From Methylobacterium sp. WL1 (GTDB lineage: Bacteria; Pseudomonadota; Alphaproteobacteria; Rhizobiales; Beijerinckiaceae), in NCBI RefSeq assembly GCF_008000895.1, contig NZ_CP042823.1:558001-622000 (forward strand): a DNA stretch of 64,000 nt, written 5' to 3'. A program made the position numbers and the translations under genes. This document shows, piece after piece, positions 1-9,186 of the stretch. Numbering within the stretch: position 1 is the first letter of the stretch; each line of letters begins with the position of its first letter. Under the pieces are notes generated by a model that had not been told where the DNA came from, did not search any database, and was given only the letters and a program-made list of their open reading frames with translations.

Positions 1-71
1 GGGGCCATGCGGCTCGATGCAACGGGTGAATGGAGTCGGGCGCAGGTCGCCTGATTTCGGAAAGCGACACC

Positions 72-401
72 ATGACGATGCGCGGCAGTATCGACGTGCT
101 CAGCCATCGCCGCATCGTCGGCTGGGCGTGGGAGATGGATTCTCCGGACGTTCCGGTCGCCATCCTGGTGGCGGTCGACCGGCGCATCCTCGGACGCTGC
201 CGGGCCGACCTGTTCCGCGAGGATCTCGCCATCGAAGGTATCGGCACGGGCCGATGCGGTTTCGCGCTGGACCTCCCGGTCGGGCTGCTCTCTCCGCGCC
301 AGGATTACGCGATCAGCGTGCGGCGGGAGGGCGACGGCGCGCACCTGCCGGGCTCACCCTACGTGCTCCCGGCAACGCTTCGGATCGTCCCCACGCCGTG
401 A
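72..401 (+). CDS. Hypothetical small protein, 109 aa
   Basis: The first ATG pair (MTM, position 72) is preferred over an upstream start because the product then begins directly with its conserved-looking core. That core has the pattern GWAWEMDSPDVPV, then ADLFREDLA, then GIGTGRCGF. It resembles a short beta-rich module I know from alphaproteobacterial proteins linked to glycosyltransferases or surface polysaccharides (GWA.D...P...V.V.VDG, then G.GR..F). There is no signal peptide or membrane segment. It points toward the 3' end of the atp operon and is separated from it by that operon's terminator. The function is unknown and the family resemblance is from memory. Confidence 0.6.
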   Translation: MTMRGSIDVLSHRRIVGWAWEMDSPDVPVAILVAVDRRILGRCRADLFREDLAIEGIGTGRCGFALDLPVGLLSPRQDYAISVRREGDGAHLPGSPYVLPATLRIVPTP

Positions 402-462
402 CGTCCCTGCCACACCGCCGTCGGGACCGGGTCGCGGCCGGGAACCGGCATCCGTGGCAATC

Positions 463-492
463 AAACGAAAAAAGCCGCCCGGAGGCGGCTTC
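463..492 (-). terminator. Rho-independent terminator of the F0 operon
   Basis: An 8-bp GC-rich stem (472-479 pairing with 484-491, loop CGGA) is followed on the minus strand by a T-rich tract (complement of the A run at 463-473). It lies 24 bases past the atpF stop, as expected for the end of the operon. Confidence 0.85.
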
Positions 493-515
493 TCGTCGGC
501 GTGGACCCTTCGGAA

Positions 516-1004
516 TCAGGACCGCAGGCGGGTCCGAACTTCGCCGAGGCTGGCGCGAATCAGGCCCTGCGCGGCATCGCCCTGCATCCGCTCGCGCAGG
601 ATGGTCTCGGAGACCTTCACGGCCGCATCGGCTGCCGCCGCCCGGACCTGGGCTTCGGCCTGCACCTCAGCCTGCGCGATCTTGGTCTCGGCGGCCTTGG
701 TGCGTCGGGCCAGGAAGTCGTCCAGCTTGCGATGGCCTTCCTCGGCGGCGCGCTTGGCCTCCTCGCGGGCACTGGCGATGATCGACTCGGCCTCCTTCTC
801 GGCCTCGGCGCGACGGCGCTTGTAGTCGGCCAGCACGGTAGCGGCCTCCTCGCGCAGGCGCTTGGCCTCGTCGAGCTCGTGGCGGACGCGGGTGGCGCGA
901 CCGTCGAGGCCCTTCGTCATGGTCGAGAAGGCGCCGGCCTTCCAGGCGATCCCCATGAAGATCACGAACGCGACGGCGACCCAGAATTCGGCTTCGAGCA
1001 GCAT
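516..1004 (-). CDS. atpF: ATP synthase F0 subunit b
   Basis: This is the membrane-anchored peripheral-stalk subunit of F1F0 ATP synthase. It has one N-terminal transmembrane helix (about residues 8-26, [14 protein letters not shown]). A long charged coiled coil rich in Ala, Glu, Arg and Lys follows and runs to the C-terminus, where it would contact the delta subunit of F1. At 162 aa it has the usual length. It is the last gene of the minus-strand operon, 13 bases after the b' gene. Having two different b-type subunits is normal for alphaproteobacteria, where b and b' form a heterodimeric stalk. The ATG at 1004 is the only sensible start. Confidence 0.95.
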   Translation of the reverse strand: MLLEAEFWVAVAFVIFMGIAWKAGAFSTMTKGLDGRATRVRHELDEAKRLREEAATVLADYKRRRAEAEKEAESIIASAREEAKRAAEEGHRKLDDFLARRTKAAETKIAQAEVQAEAQVRAAAADAAVKVSETILRERMQGDAAQGLIRASLGEVRTRLRS

Positions 1005-1017
1005 CGTGGGTTCCCGT

Positions 1018-1596
1018 TCAGTGTGCGGTGGCGTCGAGGGCGCGGTCGAGGGTCGCCGGATCGGGCGCCTGGCCCGTCAGGCGCTCCACGATCGCCACCG
1101 CGGTCTCGCCGGCGATGCTGCGGACGTTGCCCATCGCAGCCTCGGTCCGCGTGCGGATCGTCGCCTCGGCGGACGAGAGCTTCGTGTTCAGGTCGGCTTC
1201 GAGCGCCTTGCGCTTGGCATCGGCCTCGGCGGCCAGCTCGTTCCGGGTGGTCTGGGCGATGTCGCGGGCTTTGCCCTGCGCATCGCGAAGCGCGGACTCG
1301 TAGGCCAGACCGGCGGCATCGGCCTCGGACTTCATGGCCTGGGCCTGGTCGAGATCGGTCCGCAGGCGCTCGGCGCGGGCGTGCAGGATCGCCTGGATCC
1401 GCGGCAGCGCAACCTTATCCATGAGGTAATAGAGGAGACCGAAGGCCAGCGCGAGCCAGATCAGCTGCGACAGGAACCCGGAGGTCTCGAAGGGCGGGAA
1501 GGCACCGCTATGTGCTTCCGCGTGCTCGACATGGCCGGGCACAAGCTGCGTGTCGGCGCCCGGGGGCGGCGTGGTGAGGGGATTCGGCTGCGCCAT
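1018..1596 (-). CDS. atpX: ATP synthase F0 subunit b'
   Basis: This is the second peripheral-stalk subunit (b'). It has a Pro-rich, polar N-terminal extension of about 40 residues. One transmembrane helix follows at about residues 41-60 ([19 protein letters not shown]), then VALPRIQ and a long coiled coil rich in Ala, Glu and Arg. At 192 aa it is slightly long for the family because of the extension. It lies between the c-subunit gene and atpF. The gene is called atpG or atpX in different genomes; I use atpX to avoid confusion with gamma. Confidence 0.93.
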   Translation of the reverse strand: MAQPNPLTTPPPGADTQLVPGHVEHAEAHSGAFPPFETSGFLSQLIWLALAFGLLYYLMDKVALPRIQAILHARAERLRTDLDQAQAMKSEADAAGLAYESALRDAQGKARDIAQTTRNELAAEADAKRKALEADLNTKLSSAEATIRTRTEAAMGNVRSIAGETAVAIVERLTGQAPDPATLDRALDATAH

Positions 1597-1745
1597 GAGA
1601 CCGCTACACTGACACCGTTCGCACAGGTCACCGCCGACGCGGTGACGGAAGAAGGCGGACGCCTCGTTCGCGAAGCGTCCACCCGTTGGTCGGGCGGTGA
1701 GAGCCCGGTGGAGGCCGCGGTGTCCGCGGCCCCCGAGCGCGTCGA

Positions 1746-1973
1746 TCAGACAGCGAAGAGCAGCAGCAGCGCGATGAGCAGCGAGAAGATGCCCAGCGCC
1801 TCGGTCAGGGCGAAGCCCAGGAGCAGCGTGGCGCGCTGGCCGTCGGCCGCGGAGGGGTTGCGAAGGGCGCCGGCGAGGAACTGACCGAACAGGTTGCCGA
1901 GGCCGATGCCTGCACCCGCCATGCCAAGGCAGGCGAGGCCGGCGCCGATGTACTTCGCAGCGACGGGATCCAT
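1746..1973 (-). CDS. atpE: ATP synthase F0 subunit c
   Basis: This is the 75-aa rotor-ring proteolipid. Two hydrophobic hairpin helices flank the polar loop LRNPSA (about residues 37-42). The proton-carrying carboxylate is Glu58 in GFALTEALG, in the middle of helix 2. The start MDPVAAK at 1973 is fixed by the family's usual N-terminus; the frame continues open upstream but makes no sensible protein. It sits between atpB and the b' gene, in the standard order. Confidence 0.96.
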   Translation of the reverse strand: MDPVAAKYIGAGLACLGMAGAGIGLGNLFGQFLAGALRNPSAADGQRATLLLGFALTEALGIFSLLIALLLLFAV

Positions 1974-2080
1974 GATAACTCCTGAGGTCTCTTCAGATCG
2001 AAACGTGCGGTGACGTTCGCGGCGGGTGGAGCCGGCCAAGTCCGGAGGCCGGGGTGAAGCTGAGCGGCCTGGGCGTGCGC

Positions 2081-2836
2081 CTAGTGGCCGGGGTGGAGAG
2101 CGTCGTTGAGGTAGATCGCCGTCAGCGTCGCGAAGACGTAGGCCTGAAGCGCCGCAACGAGGAACTCGAGAGCGGTCAGCGCGATCGTCAGGAACAGCGG
2201 GAGGGGCGATAGCACGCTCCAGGCCCCTGCGAGAAGAAGCTGGACCACGAAGAACGCGAAGATCTTCATCGCGATGTGGCCGGCGAGCACGTTCGCGAAC
2301 AGACGCACCGACAGGCTGATCGGCCGCGAGATGAACGAGATGATCTCGATCGGCACCAGGATCGCCAGCAGCGGCTTCGGCACGCCCGACGGCACGAACA
2401 GTCCGAAGAAGTGGGTGCCGTGCTTCATGACGCCGAAGATCACCACGACGGAGATCACCAGGGCGGCGAGGCCGAAGGTGATGACCAGGTGGCTGGTCAC
2501 CGCGAACGCGTACGGGATCATCCCGAACAGATTCAGGATCAGCACGAACATGAACAGGGAGAACACAAGCGGCATGAACCGCTTGCCGCCGTCGCCGGTC
2601 GCCTGGTGGAGCGTGTCGGCGATGAACTCGTAGAAGATCTCGGCCAGCGACTGCATCCGCCCCGGAACCACCGAGCGCGATGCCGTCGCCACGATCGTGA
2701 TCAGGGCGATCACGCCGACGGCGGCGAACATGTACAGGGCGGATTGCGTGAACGCGAGTTGCTGATGGCCGATATGGCCGAGCGATACGAGCGGCTTCAG
2801 CTCGAACTGATGGATCGGGTCGATCGTGACCGCCAT
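2081..2836 (-). CDS. atpB: ATP synthase F0 subunit a
   Basis: This 251-aa polytopic membrane protein forms the proton half-channels beside the c-ring. It begins with [12 protein letters not shown], typical of alphaproteobacterial a subunits. It carries the essential arginine in the motif [14 protein letters not shown] in the penultimate helix. Several other strongly hydrophobic helices are visible, among them [15 protein letters not shown]. The length is normal. It is the second gene of the operon after atpI. Confidence 0.97.
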   Translation of the reverse strand: MAVTIDPIHQFELKPLVSLGHIGHQQLAFTQSALYMFAAVGVIALITIVATASRSVVPGRMQSLAEIFYEFIADTLHQATGDGGKRFMPLVFSLFMFVLILNLFGMIPYAFAVTSHLVITFGLAALVISVVVIFGVMKHGTHFFGLFVPSGVPKPLLAILVPIEIISFISRPISLSVRLFANVLAGHIAMKIFAFFVVQLLLAGAWSVLSPLPLFLTIALTALEFLVAALQAYVFATLTAIYLNDALHPGH

Positions 2837-2909
2837 TCCCGCTTCCGCCCCTCTTGATCCGGCGCATCGACAGCGTCGATCGCCTCAAACCCCTATCGAC
2901 CGGCGCGCC

Positions 2910-3284
2910 TTATGGCTCCTGCCGATCGCCTCGTCCGGGACGCGCGCCGGCAAAACCAGACACCCGCATCACGTTGTAGATCCCCGCCACGAACCCCAGC
3001 ATGAGGAGGACGATCAGGCCCCAGGGTTTCGTCCCGAAGACATGATCGACGATCCAGCCGAGTATGCCCCCCGCGATCACGCCTGCGACGAACTCCGTGG
3101 AGATCGTCATGGCCTGACCGAGCGAGGAGGGCCCGGTACCCCGAGGCCGCAAGGAAGGATCGGGAGCGGCCTGCGGACGCTTCCGTTCGATCTGCGTCTC
3201 GAGACGTCTGAGCCTCGCGGAGAGTTCGCTGTCCGTCGGCGTTCCCGCGGTCTCTTTCCCTTCCCTGGAATCGTCGCCGCTCAC
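2910..3284 (-). CDS. atpI: AtpI/AtpZ-type ATP synthase accessory protein
   Basis: This 124-aa protein leads the F0 operon. Its N-terminal half (to about residue 57) is hydrophilic and charged (DSELSARLRRLETQIERK). The C-terminal half has two membrane helices with the family pattern EFVAGVIAGGILGWIVDHVFGTKPWGL shortened here to its landmarks GGILGWIVD and PWGLIVLLMLGF. AtpI-type proteins help c-ring assembly or cation supply; the role here is inferred from family and position. The start is a GTG at 3284, about 50 bases downstream of a strong promoter. Confidence 0.85.
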   Translation of the reverse strand: MSGDDSREGKETAGTPTDSELSARLRRLETQIERKRPQAAPDPSLRPRGTGPSSLGQAMTISTEFVAGVIAGGILGWIVDHVFGTKPWGLIVLLMLGFVAGIYNVMRVSGFAGARPGRGDRQEP

Positions 3285-3345
3285 GGCTGAAACTCACAGG
3301 GCGGGAGGATCTGAAACCGGCTGGACGCCCCCATCAAGCGGGCGC

Positions 3346-3374
3346 ACCATAGTTTCGCCTATCTTGGGTGTCAA
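3346..3374 (-). promoter_or_regulatory. Sigma-70-type promoter of the atp (F0) operon
   Basis: On the minus strand a perfect -35 box TTGACA (3369-3374) is followed after exactly 17 bases by the -10 box TATGGT (3346-3351). The predicted transcription start near 3338 leaves a leader of about 55 bases before the atpI GTG. The flank is markedly more AT-rich than its surroundings. Confidence 0.75.
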
Positions 3375-3472
3375 GGCGACGTCGATACATAGTAAGTACT
3401 TGATCTTTATGTTGTTTTCAGGTTTTGGCTCTGGCTCGGCGGTGGTGCTTCGCGCATCGACCGCCGCGACGA

Positions 3473-4117
3473 TCAGGCACCGATGATCGGCTTGATGACC
3501 TTCTCCATGCCGTCGATCGTCATCTCGCCGGTGTAGCGCACGCCGTTAATGAAGAAGGTCGGAGTGGAATCGACCTTCATCACGTCCAGCCCGCGCTGCT
3601 TCACGGCGTTGACCGCACCGTAGACCTTCTGGTCCTTCAGGCAGGCCTCGAACGTCTCCTTGGTGTAGCCGGCCTGACGGAGCATCTGCTCGAGCGCGTC
3701 GACGGGCTTCTGGGTGAAGGCCCAGGCCGGCTGCTGGTCGAACAGCAGGTCGGTGATCGGGTAATACTTGGCCTCGCCCTGGCAGCGCGCCAGCATGAAG
3801 GCTGCGGTGGCCAGCGGGTCGAGGGGGAATTCGCGCAGAGTGAAGCGCACCTTGCCGGTATCGATGTAGCGCTCCTTGAGCACCGGCCAGGTGGTGCGAT
3901 GGAACGCGGCGCAGTGCGAGCAGGTCATCGAGGCGTATTCGATGATCGTGCACTTGGCATCGGCCGGGCCGAGCCAGACGTCGCCGAGCGGGCCCGGCTG
4001 CATCAGGGCGGCCAGATCGGCGTTCTGCGCCCAGGCCGAGCGGGCCAGGTAAGGCAGGGCCAATCCGGCGCCGAGCGCGAGGCCGGTGAACTTGAGAGCG
4101 TCGCGTCGCGTGGTCAT
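3473..4117 (-). CDS. Periplasmic DsbA-like thiol:disulfide oxidoreductase
   Basis: This 214-aa exported thioredoxin-fold protein has a twin-arginine-type signal (TTRRDALKF followed by a hydrophobic stretch), with a likely cleavage after SAWA (about residue 30). The active site is CSHC (Cys66 and Cys69) in EYASMTCSHCAAFH. The cis-proline loop is VDSTPTFFING. This matches the DsbA/Com1-like group that oxidises or folds secreted proteins. The ATG at 4117 is chosen over an upstream start because the signal peptide begins there. It is grouped with the DUF721 gene and mutY, an arrangement common in alphaproteobacteria. Substrates cannot be told from sequence. Confidence 0.88.
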   Translation of the reverse strand: MTTRRDALKFTGLALGAGLALPYLARSAWAQNADLAALMQPGPLGDVWLGPADAKCTIIEYASMTCSHCAAFHRTTWPVLKERYIDTGKVRFTLREFPLDPLATAAFMLARCQGEAKYYPITDLLFDQQPAWAFTQKPVDALEQMLRQAGYTKETFEACLKDQKVYGAVNAVKQRGLDVMKVDSTPTFFINGVRYTGEMTIDGMEKVIKPIIGA

Positions 4118-4232
4118 GGGCAGGCTCCGCCGGATCTGGTCGGTCTTGGCGTTTTTATCTTGGCGTCCCGATGCGGGTACTCGGGCGCGGCTTTCCTGGC
4201 AAGATGACGCAATCGCCGCTGAAACCGGCAGG

Positions 4233-4748
4233 TCAGCGCTCCGGCCGCGTGGCCACCGCGGCGATCCCGAGGCGGTCCAGGGCGGCGCGTAACCCGTCAT
4301 CCTCGATCCCGGCCACCGCGCGCTTCACCTCCACGGCCCGGGACGGGTCGATACCGGTGCGCGGCGCCGGCCGGCCGCCGCGGCCGACCCGGTCCTGCTG
4401 CAGCACGATGCGCGAGACGCAGGCCCAGCCGTAATGCGCGTTGATGCGCTGGATCACCACAGGCGCGAGATGCTGGAGCTCGATCGCGAAGACGCCCTCG
4501 ACCCGGACCACGAGCGTGCCGGATTCCGGCGCGTCGGCCTCCTTGCGGCGGCGCTTGGGCCATTCGAGCTTCGAGGGCCGGCAATAGCGGGCCAGCCGCT
4601 CGCCGACGATTTCCGGCCAGGCCGCCAGGATATCGGTGGACGCGAAGCCCTGCGCCGCGAAGGCGGGCCCGATGCAGCTCTCGATCAGCTCGGCCAGCGG
4701 TTTGACGCGCGCCATGGTGCTCTGGGCCTCGCCCCGGATGAATCGCAT
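4233..4748 (-). CDS. DUF721 (DciA-like) protein
   Basis: This 171-aa protein of the DUF721 family shows the landmarks LAAWPEIVGERLARYCRP and LVVRVEGVFAIELQHLAP, then a region predicting INAHYGW. DUF721 includes the DnaA/DnaB-associated helicase loader DciA in bacteria lacking DnaC, so a replication role is possible but not shown. It is transcribed divergently from mutY with about 90 bases between starts, and followed by the DsbA-like gene. A GTG one codon upstream (4751) is an alternative start. The C-terminal quarter is more variable. Confidence 0.8.
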   Translation of the reverse strand: MRFIRGEAQSTMARVKPLAELIESCIGPAFAAQGFASTDILAAWPEIVGERLARYCRPSKLEWPKRRRKEADAPESGTLVVRVEGVFAIELQHLAPVVIQRINAHYGWACVSRIVLQQDRVGRGGRPAPRTGIDPSRAVEVKRAVAGIEDDGLRAALDRLGIAAVATRPER

Positions 4749-4841
4749 CACGGTAGCGCAGCTTCGTTTAAGAAGGGAGCACCGCCCCGGCGCCGGGCGG
4801 GCCTATGATCGCCCGGTCCCTCCGGGTATGCAGCCTGGCCC

Positions 4842-6182
4842 ATGCCGACCTGTTCAGCCACGGATTCCGGGTCCGCTCCCGGACCACGCGCCGACGACCT
4901 GCTCGCCTGGTACGACCGGCACCGGCGGGTCCTGCCGTGGCGCGCGCTCGCCGGCGAGGTGCCCGATCCCTACCGGGTCTGGCTCTCCGAGGTGATGCTG
5001 CAGCAGACCACGATCACGGCGGTGCGCCCGTATTTCGAGCGCTTCCTGACGCGCTTCCCCGACGTGAATGCGCTGGCCGGAGCCCCCGAGGAGGCGGTGA
5101 TGTCGGCCTGGGCCGGGCTCGGCTACTATTCCCGGGCCCGCAACCTCCACGCCTGCGCCAAAACCGTCGCGGCGGCGGGCCGCTTCCCCGACACGGCCGA
5201 GGGCCTCCGCAAGCTCCCGGGCATCGGCGCCTACACAGCCGGAGCGATCGCCGCGATCGCGTTCGAGCGGGCGGAGGCCGCGGTCGACGGCAATGTCGAG
5301 CGGGTGCTGAGCCGGGTGTTCGCCGTGGAGGCGCCGCTGCCCGGCAGCCGCCCGGAGATCCGTCGGCTGACCCAGGCCCTGGTGCCGCACGACCGGCCCG
5401 GCGACTTCGCGCAGGCGCTCATGGATCTCGGCGCGACGATCTGCACGCCCAAGCGCCCCGCATGCGCGCTCTGCCCGTGGATGCGGCCCTGCGAGGCCCG
5501 GGCACGCGGCACGCAGGACACGTTCCCGCGCAAGATCAAGGTTGCGAAAGGGGCGCTGCGCCGCGGCGCAGCCTTCGTGGCAATTCGCAGCGGCGACGAG
5601 GCGGTACTACTGCGGACGCGTCCGCCGGAGGGTTTGCTCGGCACCATGGCCGAGCCGCCCGGCAGCGCCTGGGAACCGGATTACGACGTCGCCGCGGCCC
5701 TGCTGGACGCGCCGATCGACGCTCGCTGGAAGCGGCTGCCGGGCCTGGTGCGGCACGGCTTCACGCACTTCCCGCTGGAGTTGACCGTGTTCGCGGCCCG
5801 GGTCGCGCTCTCGACCCCGACGCCGCCGGGCATGCGCTTCACCCCGCGCAGCGCGCTGGACGACGAGCCGCTGCCAGGCCTGATGCGCAAGGTGCTGGCC
5901 CACGCCTTCGACCCGAAGCCGGAGCCCGAGAAGAAGCCGCGCGGCCGCCCCAAGAAGGAGCCACCGGCGATGCCGCTGCTCGCGGCCATGGAGGCGCCGA
6001 TCTCGATGGCCGATCCGGAGCCACGGCCGAGCGTGCGCGCAGTCCCCAAGCCCCGGCCGAAACCGGCACCGGAGCCACCGCCGGACACGGACGACTTCTT
6101 GGATGGCGAGCCGGAGGCGCCTGTTGCGCCGGTGCGCGCGCGATCGACGCCGCGCCGACCGGGCGCCGCGCGGCGCCGCTAG
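4842..6182 (+). CDS. mutY: A/G-specific adenine DNA glycosylase MutY with a long basic C-terminal tail
   Basis: MutY removes adenine mispaired with 8-oxoguanine. The HhH-GPD domain fills about residues 20-225. The catalytic Glu lies in SEVMLQQTTITAV, the helix-hairpin-helix is LPGIGAYTAGAIAAIAF, and the catalytic Asp is in VDGNVERVLSR. A [4Fe-4S] cluster motif of spacing C-x6-C-x2-C-x5-C follows (CTPKRPACALC..). A NUDIX-like, 8-oxoG-reading C-terminal domain runs to about residue 350 and ends near HAFDPKPE. The last ~90 residues are unusual: low complexity, Pro/Arg/Glu-rich, with an AT-hook-like core PRGRPKK near residue 366. At 446 aa it is well over the usual ~350-370. It converges on ccrM. 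Confidence 0.95.
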   Translation: MPTCSATDSGSAPGPRADDLLAWYDRHRRVLPWRALAGEVPDPYRVWLSEVMLQQTTITAVRPYFERFLTRFPDVNALAGAPEEAVMSAWAGLGYYSRARNLHACAKTVAAAGRFPDTAEGLRKLPGIGAYTAGAIAAIAFERAEAAVDGNVERVLSRVFAVEAPLPGSRPEIRRLTQALVPHDRPGDFAQALMDLGATICTPKRPACALCPWMRPCEARARGTQDTFPRKIKVAKGALRRGAAFVAIRSGDEAVLLRTRPPEGLLGTMAEPPGSAWEPDYDVAAALLDAPIDARWKRLPGLVRHGFTHFPLELTVFAARVALSTPTPPGMRFTPRSALDDEPLPGLMRKVLAHAFDPKPEPEKKPRGRPKKEPPAMPLLAAMEAPISMADPEPRPSVRAVPKPRPKPAPEPPPDTDDFLDGEPEAPVAPVRARSTPRRPGAARRR

Positions 6183-6195
6183 TTCCAAAGGAAGC

Positions 6196-6228
6196 GGGAT
6201 CCCAGAGGGCTCGGCCCTTTGGGATCCC
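6196..6228. repeat. Long hairpin between convergent mutY and ccrM
   Basis: Two 15-base arms (6196-6210 and 6214-6228), starting GGGATCCCA and differing at a single pair, flank a 3-base TCG loop. It has no T tract, so it is either a bidirectional terminator-like hairpin or a member of a dispersed palindromic repeat family. No second copy of this exact form was noticed in the window. Confidence 0.6.
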
Positions 6229-6248
6229 AGGACCGATACGGGGAGGGC

Positions 6249-8013
<1,765 letters not shown>

Positions 8014-8364
8014 ATGACATCTGGTTTCGGTAAGTTCGTGGCCACCGTTGGAATGCTGTCTGCCATCGTCGGAACGACCCTCCCGGCTGCCGCCCAGAGC
8101 GGCGGGGCCTCCTGGTACGGGAGCGGCCATCGCACCGCGAACGGTGAGCGTTTCAACCCCAACGGACTGACCGCTGCCCATCGCAGCCTGCCGTTCGGAA
8201 CCCGGGTCCGCGTCGAGAACCGCAGGACCGGCCGCTCGGTGGTGGTGCGCATCAACGATCGCGGCCCGTTCGTGCATGGCCGGATCATCGATCTCTCGCG
8301 GGGCTCGGCGCGTGCCCTCGGTATGGGCGGCACGAGCTACGTCTCGCTTCAGGTCCTGAACTGA
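8014..8364 (+). CDS. RlpA-like septal/peptidoglycan lytic protein
   Basis: This 116-aa exported protein has an N-terminal signal peptide of about 28 residues ending at LPAAAQ. The rest is essentially one double-psi beta-barrel domain of the RlpA type. Landmarks are [29 protein letters not shown], shortened here to ASWYG, TANGE and [12 protein letters not shown], then [13 protein letters not shown] and [17 protein letters not shown]. The conserved Asp and His of this family are present. RlpA proteins act on naked glycan strands at the septum or are structural. It lacks a SPOR domain and a lipobox. The ATG at 8014 follows a purine-rich GCGGGAAGA site and starts the signal peptide. Confidence 0.88.
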   Translation: MTSGFGKFVATVGMLSAIVGTTLPAAAQSGGASWYGSGHRTANGERFNPNGLTAAHRSLPFGTRVRVENRRTGRSVVVRINDRGPFVHGRIIDLSRGSARALGMGGTSYVSLQVLN

Positions 8365-8483
8365 AGACCCGGCGTTGACGGCTTGCAGGGCGAGCCTGTC
8401 CTGAAGCCCTGCGGCCTCCCGACGTTGTCTGCGGCATCGGGAGGCCCCATGTGCTGCGAAAGCAGTCCGGACCCAGCCGCCCC

Positions 8484-8798
8484 ATGCCCAAACCCCTGAT
8501 CGTCGACATCCCGCACGACCTCGGCCGCGACGAGGCCAAGCGGCGCCTCGAGCACGGCACCGACCAGGCGCGGGCCTTCCTGGCCAAGAGCGGCGTCAGC
8601 GTCGACCAGCTCGCCTGGACGGGCGATCGCCTCGATTTCGGGGTCTCGGCGATGACCCAGAAGATCGGCGGCACCATCGATGTCGGCCCCGAGAGCGTGC
8701 GCCTCGAGGTGAAGCTGCCGTTCCTGCTCGCGTTGTTCGCCGAGAAGATTCAGAAGGTGGCGAGCAAGAAGGGCAATCTCCTCCTCACCAAGAAGTAG
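8484..8798 (+). CDS. Polyhydroxyalkanoic acid system family protein
   Basis: This 104-aa cytosolic protein matches the PHA-granule/PHA-system small family (PHA_gran_rgn). Its landmarks are LIVDIPHDLGRDEAKRRLEHG, trimmed to IPHDLGRDEAKRRL, then LDFGVSAMTQKIGGTIDVG, SVRLEVKLPFLLALFAEKIQ and KKGNLLLTKK. Its biochemical role is not established; members occur in PHA-accumulating bacteria and often near envelope or PHA genes. The ATG at 8484 gives the normal N-terminus, since upstream codons add only unrelated sequence. No other PHA gene is visible nearby. Confidence 0.82.
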   Translation: MPKPLIVDIPHDLGRDEAKRRLEHGTDQARAFLAKSGVSVDQLAWTGDRLDFGVSAMTQKIGGTIDVGPESVRLEVKLPFLLALFAEKIQKVASKKGNLLLTKK

Positions 8799-8878
8799 CA
8801 CGCCGGAACCGGAGCGGCAGGCCCTCGTTGCCGCCCGAACGGTGCAGCCCAGCACCGCGGGCCATCTGGAGGACAGCC

Positions 8879-9115
8879 GTGCCAGACTTCACCCTCGCCG
8901 ATCCCGGCCAAGTGCCCGAGGTTCCGCCGCAGCCCACGCCGGTGCCGGACGCTCCCTACGAGCCGCCGCAGGCCCCGACGCAGCCGCCCGGTCCCGAGAT
9001 CCCCGGGAACACCCCGGCCGAGGCGCCCGGCATCCAGCCGCCGGAGATCCCGGTGAACGATCCCGGCCCGCCGGAGATCAGCCCGCCCACCGGGCCGGCC
9101 AACCCGATCGCCTGA
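8879..9115 (+). CDS. Small proline-rich protein, 78 aa
   Basis: A GTG start at 8879 preceded by a good GGAGGA site gives a 78-residue acidic, Pro-rich product (PDFTLADPGQVPEV at the N-terminus, then repeated P.P..P motifs and an end at PTGPANPIA). It has no signal peptide, no cysteine and no recognisable domain, and would be disordered. The ribosome binding site and the protein-like composition argue that it is real. It sits between the PHA-system gene and the ABC-F gene. Confidence 0.6.
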   Translation: MPDFTLADPGQVPEVPPQPTPVPDAPYEPPQAPTQPPGPEIPGNTPAEAPGIQPPEIPVNDPGPPEISPPTGPANPIA

Positions 9116-9186
9116 GCGCGTGTGCCGCCCCGCCCCGCGGGGCGGCACCGTTTGAACCGGAAGCCCGGCGCTGCCATAAGCCCGGC

